Shown: positions 1-9,580, counted from the first letter of the stretch. The stretch: DNA of 64,000 nt from Novosphingobium sp. (GCF_039595395.1 NZ_JBCNLP010000006.1:1307001-1371000); one strand, 5' to 3'. Numbers and translations are program-made. The notes: a model not told the origin generated them from the letters alone.

Positions 1-848
1 CCGGTCCCGAAACCGCCATGGTGGTGATGGGCGGCGCCGATGACACGCATGTCGATCCGCTCGGCCGCGTGCGGGTGCGTTTTCCATGGGGCACGCCGGG
101 CAACGCGACCGAACTGGCTCGCTCATGCTGGTTGCGGATATCCGAGTCCTCGGCGGGTGCGGGCTTCGGCCATGTCGCCCTGCCGCGCCTCAACGAGGAG
201 GTCATCGTCACCTTTCTCGACGGCAATCCCGATCGACCGCTCATCACCGGGCGGGTCTACAATTCGCGCCACACCCATCCCTATGCCCTGCCCGAGCATC
301 GCACCCGCTCGCTCTATCGCTCGCGCAGCATCGGCCCATCAGGGGATTATGGCGGGGCCGAACAACCCCCTCCGGCAGGGCCCGGCTACAATGAGCTGTG
401 CTTTGAGGACAAGGGCGGCGCCGAGCAGGTCTATCTGCGCGCCCAGCGTAACCGCCTCGCCGAGATCATGCTGGACGACGAGGCCCGCATCCGCCGCGAC
501 CGCAAGACGCGGATCGGCCGCGACCGGCTGACCCAGATCCATCGCAATGAGACGGTCGAAGTGGAAACCGGCGATTATACGCTCAGCATCGCTCAAGGAT
601 CGGCCAGCATCGCCGCCATGGACCGCATCACCCTTGCGGTCGGCGCCAACAGCCTGACCATCGACCAAACCGGGATCAGGCTTCAGGTCGGCCTCAACAC
701 CATCGCGCTGAGCGAAATCGGTATCACGCTCGACGGGCTGAGCGTGACGAGTACCGCCACCACCACCCAGACGATCACCGGCGCGCTCACCACCATCACC
801 GCCGAGGGCCTGCTGAGCCTGATCGGCAAGCCGCCACTGATCGCATGA
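1..848 (+). CDS. vgrG: VgrG (TssI) spike protein, 5' end missing
   Basis: Type VI secretion spike protein; the window edge removes the N-terminal gp27-like part, and the frame is open from base 3. What remains starts in the gp5-like OB region (a conserved 'GRVRVRFPW' stretch, then 'LDGNPDRPLITGRVYN') and runs into a repetitive beta-helix needle rich in short I/T/L repeats, ending 'SLIGKPPLIA'. No extra domain follows the needle, so this is not an evolved VgrG with a fused toxin. Its stop overlaps the next start in ATGA, so the three rightward genes are probably translationally coupled. Family identity is clear from the OB/needle pattern and the T6SS neighbours; effector specificity cannot be judged. 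Confidence 0.93.
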   Translation, partial: GPETAMVVMGGADDTHVDPLGRVRVRFPWGTPGNATELARSCWLRISESSAGAGFGHVALPRLNEEVIVTFLDGNPDRPLITGRVYNSRHTHPYALPEHRTRSLYRSRSIGPSGDYGGAEQPPPAGPGYNELCFEDKGGAEQVYLRAQRNRLAEIMLDDEARIRRDRKTRIGRDRLTQIHRNETVEVETGDYTLSIAQGSASIAAMDRITLAVGANSLTIDQTGIRLQVGLNTIALSEIGITLDGLSVTSTATTTQTITGALTTITAEGLLSLIGKPPLIA

Positions 849-1408
849 CCACCGACACCGCCACACACTGGCCCCGCACGATCTGGAGCGAAGCAGGCCA
901 GATCAACCGGCTGAACGGGCGCCGCCAGCTCGGCGACGAAAGCGTATCACCCACCGCCTATTTCCAATGGCTGCTCGCGGAAGAGCATGATCGCGAGGCC
1001 GCCCTGTTCCTTGCTCAGGCCCTGACACGCTATGAGGCGGTCGCATGGGCCGCGCAGATGATCGCTCTGACCCCGTCGCCCACACCCGCCGCCCGCTCCG
1101 CCTTCGAGACGGCTCAAGCCTGGCTCGCCGACCCGAGCGAGCCCCGGCGGCGCGCGGCAGGCGAACAGGCCATCGCCATCATCCCGCCCGAGGCCGAGTC
1201 GCTTTGCGCGCTGGCCGCATTCCACACCGGCGGATCGATCGCCCCGCCCGAACAGCCGCCCATGCCTCCGTCACGCGGCGCGGCGGGGCGGTTCGCCGGG
1301 GCGGCGGTGATCGCCGCCGCAGCCCGCGCCCACCACCCCGCCGATCTGCTCCGTCAGGCCCTCGATGAAGGCGCCCGGCTCGCCTCCCGAATGGAGATTG
1401 CACCATGA
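845..1408 (+). CDS. T6SS-associated DUF6931-like protein
   Basis: A 187-residue, Ala-rich, mostly helical protein with no signal peptide or clear membrane span. Conserved-looking aromatic and acidic patches occur near residues 36-70 ('PTAYFQWLLAEE', 'RYEAVAWAAQMI'), and an Ala/Pro-rich C-terminal half follows. Small proteins of this type (DUF6931 as I recall it) sit between vgrG and tagH in alphaproteobacterial T6SS loci; their role is not established. Here it overlaps vgrG upstream and tagH downstream by 4 bp each (ATGA), which argues for co-translation and a T6SS role such as spike loading or a structural adaptor. That role is inference. The coding call rests on the overlaps and codon bias. 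Confidence 0.8.
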   Translation: MTTDTATHWPRTIWSEAGQINRLNGRRQLGDESVSPTAYFQWLLAEEHDREAALFLAQALTRYEAVAWAAQMIALTPSPTPAARSAFETAQAWLADPSEPRRRAAGEQAIAIIPPEAESLCALAAFHTGGSIAPPEQPPMPPSRGAAGRFAGAAVIAAAARAHHPADLLRQALDEGARLASRMEIAP

Positions 1409-2757
1409 CCATCATCCTTGTGCTCGAAAAACCAGACACGCTCGACAACGGCCAGCCCGACCGGATCACGCTGGACCGCCACGGGGCGATGATTGGGCGC
1501 TCCCCCCATGCCGACTGGAGCCTGCCCGATCCGCGCAATCTGGTCTCGGCCCGCCATTGCGACATCAGCTATCGCGATGGCGCTTATGTGCTGACCGATC
1601 ACAGCACGAATGGCACCTATCTCAACGGCGACCAGCAGCGGCTGGAGCAACCGCACCGCCTTGCCGATGGCGATCGCATCACCATCGGACATTACGCCAT
1701 CCTCGTCAGTGCCGAGCCGGTTGTGGCAATGGCCCCATCACCGCAGGCCCATCCGGAACGCTGGGACAGCTTTGGCCTCGACCAGCACCCGGATGAAACA
1801 CCACTGGATGACGAAGGCTGGGCCGAGCCGTTGGAGGCTGGCTTCGATCAACCAACACCCTGGCGCGCGCCCACCGCATCTCCCGCCCCTTTGCCGGGCG
1901 CATGGGATCTGCCCGCTCCTGTCGCCAGACCGTCGGCCTGGTCCAGCGAACCACCGCGCGCCGCGCCGCCCACCGCGCAGGATGTATGGGGCCGCTTGTC
2001 CGAGGAGAGCGACATCGACTGGTCGCGGGGCAATTTCGCGGAGATCGGCGGCCCTGATGATGATTGGTCGAACCACCAGCCGGTCGTGCCCTCAATCGAG
2101 GAAGCCAGCCAGCCAGCCCCCGAAATCGAGGGTGTGATGGATGCGCCAATGCCCCCCGCAGAGGGCTGGGACGCATTCCTTGCCGCAAGCCATCTGCCCG
2201 CCGAGCGTCTCAGGCGCTCCCCCGCAGCGACCCTCGCCGCCGCCGGGGGCGTGCTGCGTCAGTTGGTGGGCGGGCTTGTGCTGATGATCGAGGCCCGCGC
2301 CCGCGCCAAGGCCCAGCTTGGCGTTCAGGCCACCGGGCTGGAGCTTGACGGCAACAATCCCCTCAAATTCATCCGCTCACCGCAGCGCGCGCTGCTGCAT
2401 CTGCTCGATACGCCCGAGGCCGGCTTCATGACCGCCGAACGCGCCATCGAGGACACGTTTCAGGACCTGCAGGCCCATCAGATGGCGACCCTGAGCGCGA
2501 TGCGCGCCGCGCTGGAAGGGACGCTGGCGCGTTTCTCTCCGGCAGCGATCCGCGACAGGCCGGGCGCGCCGCGCGGCATGGCCCGCTGGTTCGGGACGAT
2601 CCGGCGCGCGCAGCACTGGGACGCCTTCGAACGCGACTTCGAGGGCGTCGTGCGTGGCGCGGACGATGCCTTTATGGATCTGTTCGCCAAGGAATTTCGC
2701 CAGCATTACGACCGCCATATGGCCGATATGAAGGCGAAGCGCGGCACCGGCGGCTGA
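1405..2757 (+). CDS. tagH: T6SS-associated FHA-domain protein TagH/Fha
   Basis: Phosphothreonine-binding scaffold of the threonine-phosphorylation control branch of type VI secretion. Residues about 5-100 form an FHA domain with the expected 'GRSPHADW', 'SARHC' and 'STNGTYLNG' signatures. A long Pro/Trp/Asp-rich linker (about 110-250) leads to a C-terminal TagH domain (about 260-445) with 'GNNPLKFIRSPQRALLHLL' and a closing FxxxFxxxY helix. The 450-residue length fits the TagH type. It overlaps the preceding gene by ATGA and converges on pppA, whose product would remove the phosphorylation read by this domain. No PpkA kinase lies inside the window. Confidence 0.94.
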   Translation: MTIILVLEKPDTLDNGQPDRITLDRHGAMIGRSPHADWSLPDPRNLVSARHCDISYRDGAYVLTDHSTNGTYLNGDQQRLEQPHRLADGDRITIGHYAILVSAEPVVAMAPSPQAHPERWDSFGLDQHPDETPLDDEGWAEPLEAGFDQPTPWRAPTASPAPLPGAWDLPAPVARPSAWSSEPPRAAPPTAQDVWGRLSEESDIDWSRGNFAEIGGPDDDWSNHQPVVPSIEEASQPAPEIEGVMDAPMPPAEGWDAFLAASHLPAERLRRSPAATLAAAGGVLRQLVGGLVLMIEARARAKAQLGVQATGLELDGNNPLKFIRSPQRALLHLLDTPEAGFMTAERAIEDTFQDLQAHQMATLSAMRAALEGTLARFSPAAIRDRPGAPRGMARWFGTIRRAQHWDAFERDFEGVVRGADDAFMDLFAKEFRQHYDRHMADMKAKRGTGG

Positions 2758-2760
2758 AGG

Positions 2761-3513
2761 TCAAGGCTCCACGACATGGGTGGTCTCGTCGCAACCGACG
2801 ACGACCACCGTGACATTGTCCGAAGCCCCCCGCTCCAGCGCGAGCTCGACCAGAACCTGAGCGCTGCGGCGGGGCGTGTCGCGCATCAGCACCTGAGCGA
2901 TCTCGCCCTCCCGCATCATGCGCGTCAGCCCATCGGAGCACAGCAGGAACATGTCGCCGGGCAGCACATCGCCCATCCGCAGATCAAGCTCCGCCTCCTC
3001 GCGCACGCCGATGGCGCGCGAGAGCATATGCGCCATCGGATGCCCCTCGGCCTCATCGCGGCTGATAAGGCCGGAGGCGACCATCTGCTCGACCTGCGAA
3101 TGGTCGGTGGTCAGCGCCGCCAGCACCCCCTCGCGCAGACGATAGACCCGGCTGTCCCCACACCACAGCACGGCAAAGCGCCGCGCGCGCAGCACAAGCA
3201 TGGCGGCGGTCGAGCCGATCACCCGCCTTTGCGCAAGGGACATGCGATGGATCGCCGTATTGGCCCGCGCCAGAGCGGATCGTGCCGCTGTCACAGCGCC
3301 CGCGATATCTTCGGGACAGCGTTCCGCCGCCAGCGCCGCGACGATCTGCGCCGATGCCCAGCCGCCATTGGCATGCCCGCCCATGCCATCCGCCACAGCC
3401 CAGAGGGCATCCTCGGACCGGGTGAGGCAGGCGTCCTCATTGACGGTTCTCACGCAGCCCGCATGCGTCCGGCTGCCGTCTTCAAAACGCAGTGACATGG
3501 CCCCCATCGTCAC
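2761..3513 (-). CDS. pppA: PP2C-type Ser/Thr phosphatase PppA of the T6SS
   Basis: Metal-dependent protein phosphatase that counteracts the T6SS Thr kinase. Visible PP2C motifs in order are 'VRTVNEDA' (metal-binding Asp region), 'VADGMGGHANG', 'LVLRARRFAVLWCGDSRVYRL' split around a short loop, and 'LLCSDGLTRMM', ending with the usual 'ERGASDNVTVVVV'. At 250 residues it is a single phosphatase domain without a membrane anchor. The start is taken as the GTG at 3513, because that codon overlaps the tssM stop in a GTGA overlap; ATG codons at 3507 and 3498 are alternatives. It is the last gene of the leftward tssK-L-M-pppA set. Confidence 0.94.
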   Translation of the reverse strand: MTMGAMSLRFEDGSRTHAGCVRTVNEDACLTRSEDALWAVADGMGGHANGGWASAQIVAALAAERCPEDIAGAVTAARSALARANTAIHRMSLAQRRVIGSTAAMLVLRARRFAVLWCGDSRVYRLREGVLAALTTDHSQVEQMVASGLISRDEAEGHPMAHMLSRAIGVREEAELDLRMGDVLPGDMFLLCSDGLTRMMREGEIAQVLMRDTPRRSAQVLVELALERGASDNVTVVVVGCDETTHVVEP

Positions 3514-6500
3514 AGGCGCCTCGGGCAGCGAAAGGCGAAGGGGCCCGAATGGCCGAAAGGATTGACCGCCCCCGGCAGCTCGATCCGCAGGACCGCAGAC
3601 TGGGTGCCATCACCAAAGCGGGCGCGGATGCGGGTCTGCCCGGCATTTTCCAGCACGGCCTGATCCATCAGGCGAAACAGGGCGAAGGGGCCCCGCGTCT
3701 CGACATGTTTGAGCGCGCGTCGGCCCGAGAAGATCGTCAACTCTGCCGCCGGAAGCACGGCAAGGTTCCACAACAGGGGCTGGCCTGTCGGAGTGGCGGT
3801 CTCGAAACGATAATGCGTTCCTCCAGCGGAGAGTTCAACCGCCGTCACATCGCTGCCCAGACTGTCCAGCCCGACCGAGAGCGGCAAGCCACCTGACAGC
3901 AGGTCACGCATCATCGCCGCCCGCTGAAGCTGCGTGGCGCTGGCCCCGTCGAAACCGGCGGCCACCGGATCACCATCACGCCATCGCCAGACCGGCCGCG
4001 CGGTGTCGAGCAGCGGCGTGAGGCGATCGCGCGCAAAGGCATCGACCTGTCCGTTCACGCCGAAGATCCGCTGCAGATCCGCAGGCGTCGCATCGAGCGA
4101 AGCATTCGTGACAAAGGGATAGCGGCCCTCGCTCGCCTGCAGGCAGGCCGGGAGGATCGAGCCGCGATAGTCCTGCTCAAGCGAGGATTGCGCGGTGCGG
4201 GTCGCGGCGCCTGCCCCGCTGCGGGTCGCGGCGGTGACAAAAGCGCTCAACTGGGGCGGCGCGACCACGCCTGCGGTCGACAGCTCCCCCAGCGCCGTGG
4301 CGAATTGCCCCTGCACACCCCCGCCGCTCAGCGATGCGCCGGGCACATGGGAAGCAGCATTCGCGACTGCCGCCTGACGGACCGCCTTGAGGAAGGCATC
4401 GATCGGAGCATCCGCCGCGCCGCTCCCGGTGAAGGCCGCGAGGGGGCGGAAATGCTCATCGATGGTTTGGCCCGCATCGATCTGATCGCGTGCGCCGCCG
4501 GCGCCATCGCCGCCAAGCTGCGTGTTGTGCACGGCCTCAAGCAACAGCACCTTAAGCGGCGAAGGGGACCGGCTGATGGCGCCAAGCGCGGCGGCGTCCT
4601 GAAAATAATCCGCAGGCTGCGGCGTCGCGATCATGGCATCCCAGGCCGCGCTGTAATCGCGCGCATAGGCCTGAGCGACGGCACTGCGCATCTGCGGGAT
4701 CTGGTCGCGGATCGACTGCTTTGCCGCATCGGGGCCCAGCACCCAGAGGTCCCGATCGAGTTCGGCCTGAACATCCCGCAGGCCGGGCCGATAGGACAGG
4801 ACATAGCCTTCACGGGTGAAAAACCACGGGATCGAAGCGGACAGCACCGCATCGCCATTCCGGAAGGCCTGCCGATCACCGCTGGCAAGGATGCGCGCCG
4901 CGCTCCAGTCCGGGCGGCCCAGAGCGGCGGCGCGCTGGCGCAGCACGGCATAGGCACGGTCAGCCAGAGACAGGCTTTGCAAGGCGCTGCGGCTGGAGGC
5001 GATCAGCGCCCCGTCGAGCGGCGCCCGGCGTCCGGGCCAGACCCGCCCCAGATCCGGGTCGGCGAGCAAGGCATCGAGATGGGCGGCAAGGCGCGCACGC
5101 AGATCGGCGCGATCCGCGCCGGGCAGCGCATTCGCGCGCCAGTCCTCGGTCACAAAGGCCCGCACCGCGCCGCGATCCAGCGGGCCGTAACCGCCCAGCA
5201 TCAGATAGGCCTTGAGGGGCGCGTAAAGCGCGGCGGGTGCCTGCTGCTGCTCGCGCATCGCCTGTTCGGCGCGCAGCAGCAGCCGGGGCAGCAGGATGCG
5301 TTGCAGCCCCTCCAGATAGGCTTGTCGCGCGGTCTCGGCATGGCCGCTCTGGAACAGGCCGAGCCGCATTGACCAGGGCACCGATCCCCGCGCCTGATCG
5401 CCATAGCCGCCCGGCAGATCGCGCAGGCGGTCAAGCACGGGAAGGGCCTGTTCGAGATCGGGGTCGCTGTCACGCACCTCGGCGAGATCGAGACCGGCAT
5501 CGCGGATCTGTTCGCTTACCGTCCCGGCGCCCGCGAGCAGGCCCGACTGAAGCGCCTTGTTGCGCGCAAAGGCATGGCCCCACAGGCCCAGCATCGCCGC
5601 CGCCGCCAGACCAAGCGCGGCCAGCCCCCCGACAAAGCCCATCCGGCGACGGCGGCGGATCAGGCTGGCGGGCCGCACCATGCCCGCTTCGGGAATGATG
5701 ACCTCACCCAGCAGCCGATTGAGGAAATAGGCCCGCCCCTTGCCACCGCGTGGCGCGGCATGCCCGGCGCCATAGGTCGCGGCCATGGTTTTCAGCACGC
5801 GGTCGAACGGCGTGCCATCCTGCGTTCCACTCGCGACATAGACGCCCCGGAGGAAGGGCGTGGTCTCACGCTCGCCACGAAAGGCGCCTTCGACGAGATA
5901 GGCCAGACGCGCGCGCAGGGACACGAATTGCGCCGGCAGGGCCAGAATCATCCCCCGCTTGCGCTGGTCAGGTTCATCCTGCAGCCGCTTGGGACTGCGC
6001 TGCCACAGCGCATCGAGCACGCCGTCATAGGCCGCCATCACCGCCTCGGTCTGGCTGGCACCGGCCGGATCGAGCGTCGCGCCCAGCACCGCGCGGCGCC
6101 CCTCGGCAGAGAGATCGTCAAAATATTCGGTGAAGCCCGAAAGCAGATCCGCCTTGGTGAGCAGCAGATAGACCGGCACCGAGACCTGCAGCAGCTCCCC
6201 CAGCTCGGCCAGGCGGCGGCGGATGGCCGTGATATGCTCGTCCAGCCCGGCGCGATCGGATGCGACCAGCGTATCGATCCCCAGACTGACGATCACGCCA
6301 TTGATCGGCTCGAACGGGCGGTGCTGCCGCAGCAGGCGCAACATCCGCGCCCAGCCCGCAGCATCGGCGGCCGTATCGGAATCCTGCGTCGTATAGCGCC
6401 CCGCCGTATCGACAAAGACCGCCTCATCGGCAAACCAGAAATCGAGGTTGCGCGTGCCCCCGATCCCTTTGACCGCCGTATCGGACCAGGGAAACCGCAG

Positions 6501-6905
6501 CCCAGAATGGGCCAGCGCCGTGGTCTTGCCCGCACCCGGCGGCCCGATGATCACATACCAGGGGCGCTGGTAGAGATAGTTGCGCTGGCCGCCCGTCTGG
6601 CTTTTCAACTGGGCCAGCGCATCGCGCATGCGTTGCCCCAGCGCCGCTTCCTCGGCATCGGCAGGGCTGGTTTCCGCCAGCGTGCCCGCCAGCGCGTCAG
6701 CGGCGCTGCGCCCCTGCCAGCGGCGCCAGAGCAACGCCGCGCCGAAGCCCATCGCCACCAGTGCGATCAGGGTCAGGCGGAACCAAGGTGCGCGCAGCGC
6801 CGGAAACAGGGTGGGAAGACCGATCTCGCCGAGCAGGGTCAGGATCGTCGCGGCGGGCAGCGCGAGGGCCCACCAGTTGCGCATCAATTTGTCCATGGGG
6901 CTCAC
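3510..6905 (-). CDS. tssM: T6SS membrane-complex protein TssM (IcmF)
   Basis: Large inner-membrane protein that with TssL (and TssJ) forms the T6SS trans-envelope complex. Two N-terminal membrane spans lie around residues 14-34 and 42-60. A cytoplasmic NTPase-like domain follows with an intact Walker A 'GPPGAGKT' at about 121-128, then a third span near 425-445 after 'RRRRRMGF'. The long periplasmic part carries the IcmF-related and C-terminal beta-sandwich domains. The 1131-residue length is normal. The start is read as the GTG at 6905, which overlaps the tssL stop as GTGA; an internal ATG at 6896 is possible. It shares a second GTGA overlap with pppA downstream. Confidence 0.96.
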   Translation of the reverse strand: MSPMDKLMRNWWALALPAATILTLLGEIGLPTLFPALRAPWFRLTLIALVAMGFGAALLWRRWQGRSAADALAGTLAETSPADAEEAALGQRMRDALAQLKSQTGGQRNYLYQRPWYVIIGPPGAGKTTALAHSGLRFPWSDTAVKGIGGTRNLDFWFADEAVFVDTAGRYTTQDSDTAADAAGWARMLRLLRQHRPFEPINGVIVSLGIDTLVASDRAGLDEHITAIRRRLAELGELLQVSVPVYLLLTKADLLSGFTEYFDDLSAEGRRAVLGATLDPAGASQTEAVMAAYDGVLDALWQRSPKRLQDEPDQRKRGMILALPAQFVSLRARLAYLVEGAFRGERETTPFLRGVYVASGTQDGTPFDRVLKTMAATYGAGHAAPRGGKGRAYFLNRLLGEVIIPEAGMVRPASLIRRRRRMGFVGGLAALGLAAAAMLGLWGHAFARNKALQSGLLAGAGTVSEQIRDAGLDLAEVRDSDPDLEQALPVLDRLRDLPGGYGDQARGSVPWSMRLGLFQSGHAETARQAYLEGLQRILLPRLLLRAEQAMREQQQAPAALYAPLKAYLMLGGYGPLDRGAVRAFVTEDWRANALPGADRADLRARLAAHLDALLADPDLGRVWPGRRAPLDGALIASSRSALQSLSLADRAYAVLRQRAAALGRPDWSAARILASGDRQAFRNGDAVLSASIPWFFTREGYVLSYRPGLRDVQAELDRDLWVLGPDAAKQSIRDQIPQMRSAVAQAYARDYSAAWDAMIATPQPADYFQDAAALGAISRSPSPLKVLLLEAVHNTQLGGDGAGGARDQIDAGQTIDEHFRPLAAFTGSGAADAPIDAFLKAVRQAAVANAASHVPGASLSGGGVQGQFATALGELSTAGVVAPPQLSAFVTAATRSGAGAATRTAQSSLEQDYRGSILPACLQASEGRYPFVTNASLDATPADLQRIFGVNGQVDAFARDRLTPLLDTARPVWRWRDGDPVAAGFDGASATQLQRAAMMRDLLSGGLPLSVGLDSLGSDVTAVELSAGGTHYRFETATPTGQPLLWNLAVLPAAELTIFSGRRALKHVETRGPFALFRLMDQAVLENAGQTRIRARFGDGTQSAVLRIELPGAVNPFGHSGPFAFRCPRRL

Positions 6906-8200
6906 TCGCTGCGCGGGATGACGACCTCGACACGGCGGTTGAGCGCCTTGCCGTCGGCTGTGGAATTGTCCGCGATGGGTTGGGTGGCGCCGAAGCCGGT
7001 CGCGCTCACGCGGGAGGGATCACTCAGCCGCAGGCGGAACAGCGCCGCGACCTTTTCGGCCCGCGCGCGGGAGAGCGCGACATTGTCCGGGAAGGTCAGG
7101 CTGGTCACCGGATCGCTGTCGGCATGGCCCTCGATCCGCACCGGCCCCTTTTCCTGCTCGACGGCCTCGGCGATCCGCTCGAACAGGGCGCCGCTGCCCG
7201 GCGCGAGCGCGTCCGAGCCCGAACGGAACAGCGTGCCCACGGTGGTGCGCACGCGCAGGCTGTTGGGGTCTTCCTCGACAACGACGCGATGCTGCGCGAC
7301 CTCATCCGCCAGAAAGCCCGCGACACGGTGTTGCTGTCCGCTGACCGGCACAGGCGGCGGCGCGGCGGCGCGGGACAGGCGCAGGGGGGCCTGGGGCTCA
7401 AGCCCCTGCAAAGCCGTCATCGACGGCTGGCCGGTCTCGATCAGGATCAGCCTCAGGCCAAGCACGACCAACAGCAGAAAGCCGAACAGGATGCTCGCCA
7501 CCAGCGCCATCGGGGTCCAGAAGCCGATGCGGCCACGCGGCGTCGGCGTGCCGCGCCAGGCGGGAACGAGTTCCACCTCCGACAGCCCACGGATCTGCGG
7601 CAGAGCCGCATAGGCGCTGTGCAGCGTGGCGCGCAGCCTGCCCTTGCTGTCACCCAGCCGGTGCCGCCCCTCGAAACCGGCGGCCAGACAGGCGTGATAC
7701 AGCTCGATCAGATCGAGGTGCTCGGCGGGACGGCCCAGCATCTCGCTGAGCAACTGCCAGAAGCGGTCGCCCCCGATGTTCTCGCCGAAACCGCGCACGA
7801 CAAGGCTTCGGCGCGCCCATGCGGCGCCATCGTCGGCCCTGCCCGGCAGATTCTGGGCGATGTCATCGACCGTGGCGAAGACCGCATAGCGGGCGCGGCG
7901 GCGGGCCTCCTCATCATAGCCCGCCTCGTGCAGGGCCTTGTCGAAGGTCGCGGCGGCAGCAGCGGCGGTGCGGTGCAGCGCCCGTAGATCAATCTCGATC
8001 CGGCCCGAGCGCACCGAGGCGGCCAGCGCCAGCAGCGGCGCCGCTGCCTCCACCATCGGATTGTGAGGCCGCGCGCGGGCCGGCGGATCGGGCAGATCCT
8101 CGTCAGGCGTCGGCGCACCCGCGATGTTGCCGCGCGCGGGGGCAGCCTTCGCGGCCTGCAAAGGGGTCGGCGCAGGCTGGAAGACGGTTTTTTCGCTCAC
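6902..8200 (-). CDS. tssL: T6SS membrane protein TssL (DotU) with C-terminal OmpA domain
   Basis: Inner-membrane partner of TssM. From the GTG at 8200 (overlapping the tssK stop as GTGA) the protein has 432 residues: a Pro/Ala-rich N-terminus, a cytoplasmic DotU domain from about residue 45 ('NPMVEAAAPLL', later 'DLIELYHACLAAGFEGR'), one membrane span near 228-250, and a periplasmic OmpA/MotB-like peptidoglycan-binding domain with 'IEGHADSDP', 'LSRARAEKV' and 'NRRVEVVI'. This is the extended TssL type that anchors itself to peptidoglycan. A longer reading frame extends 33 codons upstream into tssK, but the homology and the coupled start favour 8200. Confidence 0.95.
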   Translation of the reverse strand: MSEKTVFQPAPTPLQAAKAAPARGNIAGAPTPDEDLPDPPARARPHNPMVEAAAPLLALAASVRSGRIEIDLRALHRTAAAAAATFDKALHEAGYDEEARRRARYAVFATVDDIAQNLPGRADDGAAWARRSLVVRGFGENIGGDRFWQLLSEMLGRPAEHLDLIELYHACLAAGFEGRHRLGDSKGRLRATLHSAYAALPQIRGLSEVELVPAWRGTPTPRGRIGFWTPMALVASILFGFLLLVVLGLRLILIETGQPSMTALQGLEPQAPLRLSRAAAPPPVPVSGQQHRVAGFLADEVAQHRVVVEEDPNSLRVRTTVGTLFRSGSDALAPGSGALFERIAEAVEQEKGPVRIEGHADSDPVTSLTFPDNVALSRARAEKVAALFRLRLSDPSRVSATGFGATQPIADNSTADGKALNRRVEVVIPRSE

Positions 8201-9540
8201 CGCCCGGCCTTCTTCACGCACCACAGCTCCAGCTTCAGCCCCGGCCAATCCCCGGCCACATGCAGCCCGAGGGCCGGAGCCTTGACCAGCGCCCCCCATT
8301 GCTCGGCGGAGCGATCCAGCTCGAAATAGACATAGCCGGGGATCGGGCGGATCTGCGGCGGCGGGGTCGGACTATGGCGCAGCGCGATGCCGGTGAGCGC
8401 TGAATCGACGATATGGCGCATCTTCTGCACCGGCCCGATCTTGGCCACCGAGGGGAAGCGGGCGCGCAGCTCTTCGAGCGGAACCTGAGCACTCACGGCC
8501 AGGAAGACATAGCCCGTCTCGAACAGGGCCGCATCGGTGATCCGCGCCGTATAGGCGCCGGGCGCCGCCTCGGTCAGCGCCAGCATCACCGCCGCCCGGT
8601 CATAGACCGCCGAGAGCGCGGCCTGAATGGCGTCCACCAGCGGCTCGAAACAATGCTGGAGCCGCTCATGGTCATAGAGCGGAAGGGGCGAAGGCCGCCG
8701 TGCCTCGCTCGTCAGGGTCGCCAGTTCGCCGGCCATGCCGACGAAGGCCTCGTACAGACGCTCGGGATGGACCATTGGCAGGGCGGCCAGATGGGCAAGC
8801 TGCCCGTGGTAACGGTTGAGCATCTGCAGCAGCAGGAAGTTCGAGATGGTTTCCGCGCCGCCATCGGTGGCCTCCACCGCGCGCAGGGCCAGCTCCTCGA
8901 TCCGTTGTTCGGCGCGGCCGATGATGTCGGCCAGAAAGCCGGCCAGACGCGGGCTGGCGACCTTGTCGAGCGAAGGTGGAATGTAGCGGTCATCCAGAAT
9001 CAGCGCGCCCGCATGAGTTTCGCGCACGCGCGCCAGACCGAGCAGGATGCGCCCGTAGGTCTGATCGCGCGACAGGCCGAAGGAGAGGTTGGGCCGGGCG
9101 ATCTCGATCATTTCGCGCGGGCGTTCCTCGGCAAAGACATCAGGCGCCTCGATGGCATCGACCAGAAAACGGGTCGCTGCGGCCCCCGCCTCGCGCTCGG
9201 TGCGGAACGCGACCGCGCCGGGCTGATGCGCCGGGAGGGTCAGGTAGATGGTGGCATCGCGGGTGCTGGCGGGCACGTCGAGCGGGGGCGGCGGCGGCAG
9301 GTCGCCGGGGATCGAAAAGCACAGGCCGTCGGGCAAAACACCGGCCAGCTCCTCGACCGCGAACTTGCCCAGCGCCGCCAGATCCCGGTTGATAACCAGC
9401 CGCGTGATGCCCCAGGGATGCGGGCCTGCCGATGCGGCTCTGGCGCGCACCAGCGCATCGAGATGCCGGTCCTGCTGCTGGAAATGCTGCTGGCGCAGGA
9501 AGATGCCCTCGCGCCAGGCCACGCGGGCGTCAGACAGCAT
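8197..9540 (-). CDS. tssK: T6SS baseplate protein TssK
   Basis: Baseplate subunit that docks the T6SS baseplate onto the TssL/TssM membrane complex. It begins with the typical 'VAWREGIFLRQQHFQQQDRH' segment and keeps the middle helical 'NFLLLQMLNRYHGQLAHLA' stretch and the C-terminal 'PGYVYFELDR' head domain. The preferred start is the ATG at 9540 (MLSDARVAW); a TTG at 9558 in the same frame would add six residues. No good Shine-Dalgarno lies immediately before 9540, while an exact AGGAGG lies about 43 nt upstream next to a 16-codon ORF (listed separately). First gene of the coupled tssK-tssL-tssM-pppA set. Confidence 0.95.
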   Translation of the reverse strand: MLSDARVAWREGIFLRQQHFQQQDRHLDALVRARAASAGPHPWGITRLVINRDLAALGKFAVEELAGVLPDGLCFSIPGDLPPPPPLDVPASTRDATIYLTLPAHQPGAVAFRTEREAGAAATRFLVDAIEAPDVFAEERPREMIEIARPNLSFGLSRDQTYGRILLGLARVRETHAGALILDDRYIPPSLDKVASPRLAGFLADIIGRAEQRIEELALRAVEATDGGAETISNFLLLQMLNRYHGQLAHLAALPMVHPERLYEAFVGMAGELATLTSEARRPSPLPLYDHERLQHCFEPLVDAIQAALSAVYDRAAVMLALTEAAPGAYTARITDAALFETGYVFLAVSAQVPLEELRARFPSVAKIGPVQKMRHIVDSALTGIALRHSPTPPPQIRPIPGYVYFELDRSAEQWGALVKAPALGLHVAGDWPGLKLELWCVKKAGR

Positions 9541-9580
9541 CGGCGGTCTCTTGAGCAAAGTCGGGCATCGCAGCTTCCAT
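9530..9580 (-). other. possible 16-codon leader ORF overlapping the tssK start
   Basis: On the minus strand an ATG at 9580 opens a 16-codon frame (MEAAMPDFAQETADAV) whose TGA at 9530-9532 lies 6 bases past the tssK ATG. A perfect AGGAGG sits at 9583-9588, only 2 nt before the ATG at 9580 and 14 nt before a second in-frame ATG at 9568. The geometry fits a leader peptide whose translation delivers ribosomes to tssK. It may also be chance, since the sequence is not recognisable. Confidence 0.25.

Noticed and set aside
1..848. Toxin domain fused to the VgrG C-terminus
   Set aside because: The protein ends within the beta-helix needle; no extra domain follows.
5574..7613. A 679-codon plus-strand frame opposite tssM/tssL
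   Set aside because: Shadow frame: low-complexity Arg/Gly/Gln-rich, no start context, and it covers two well-identified genes.
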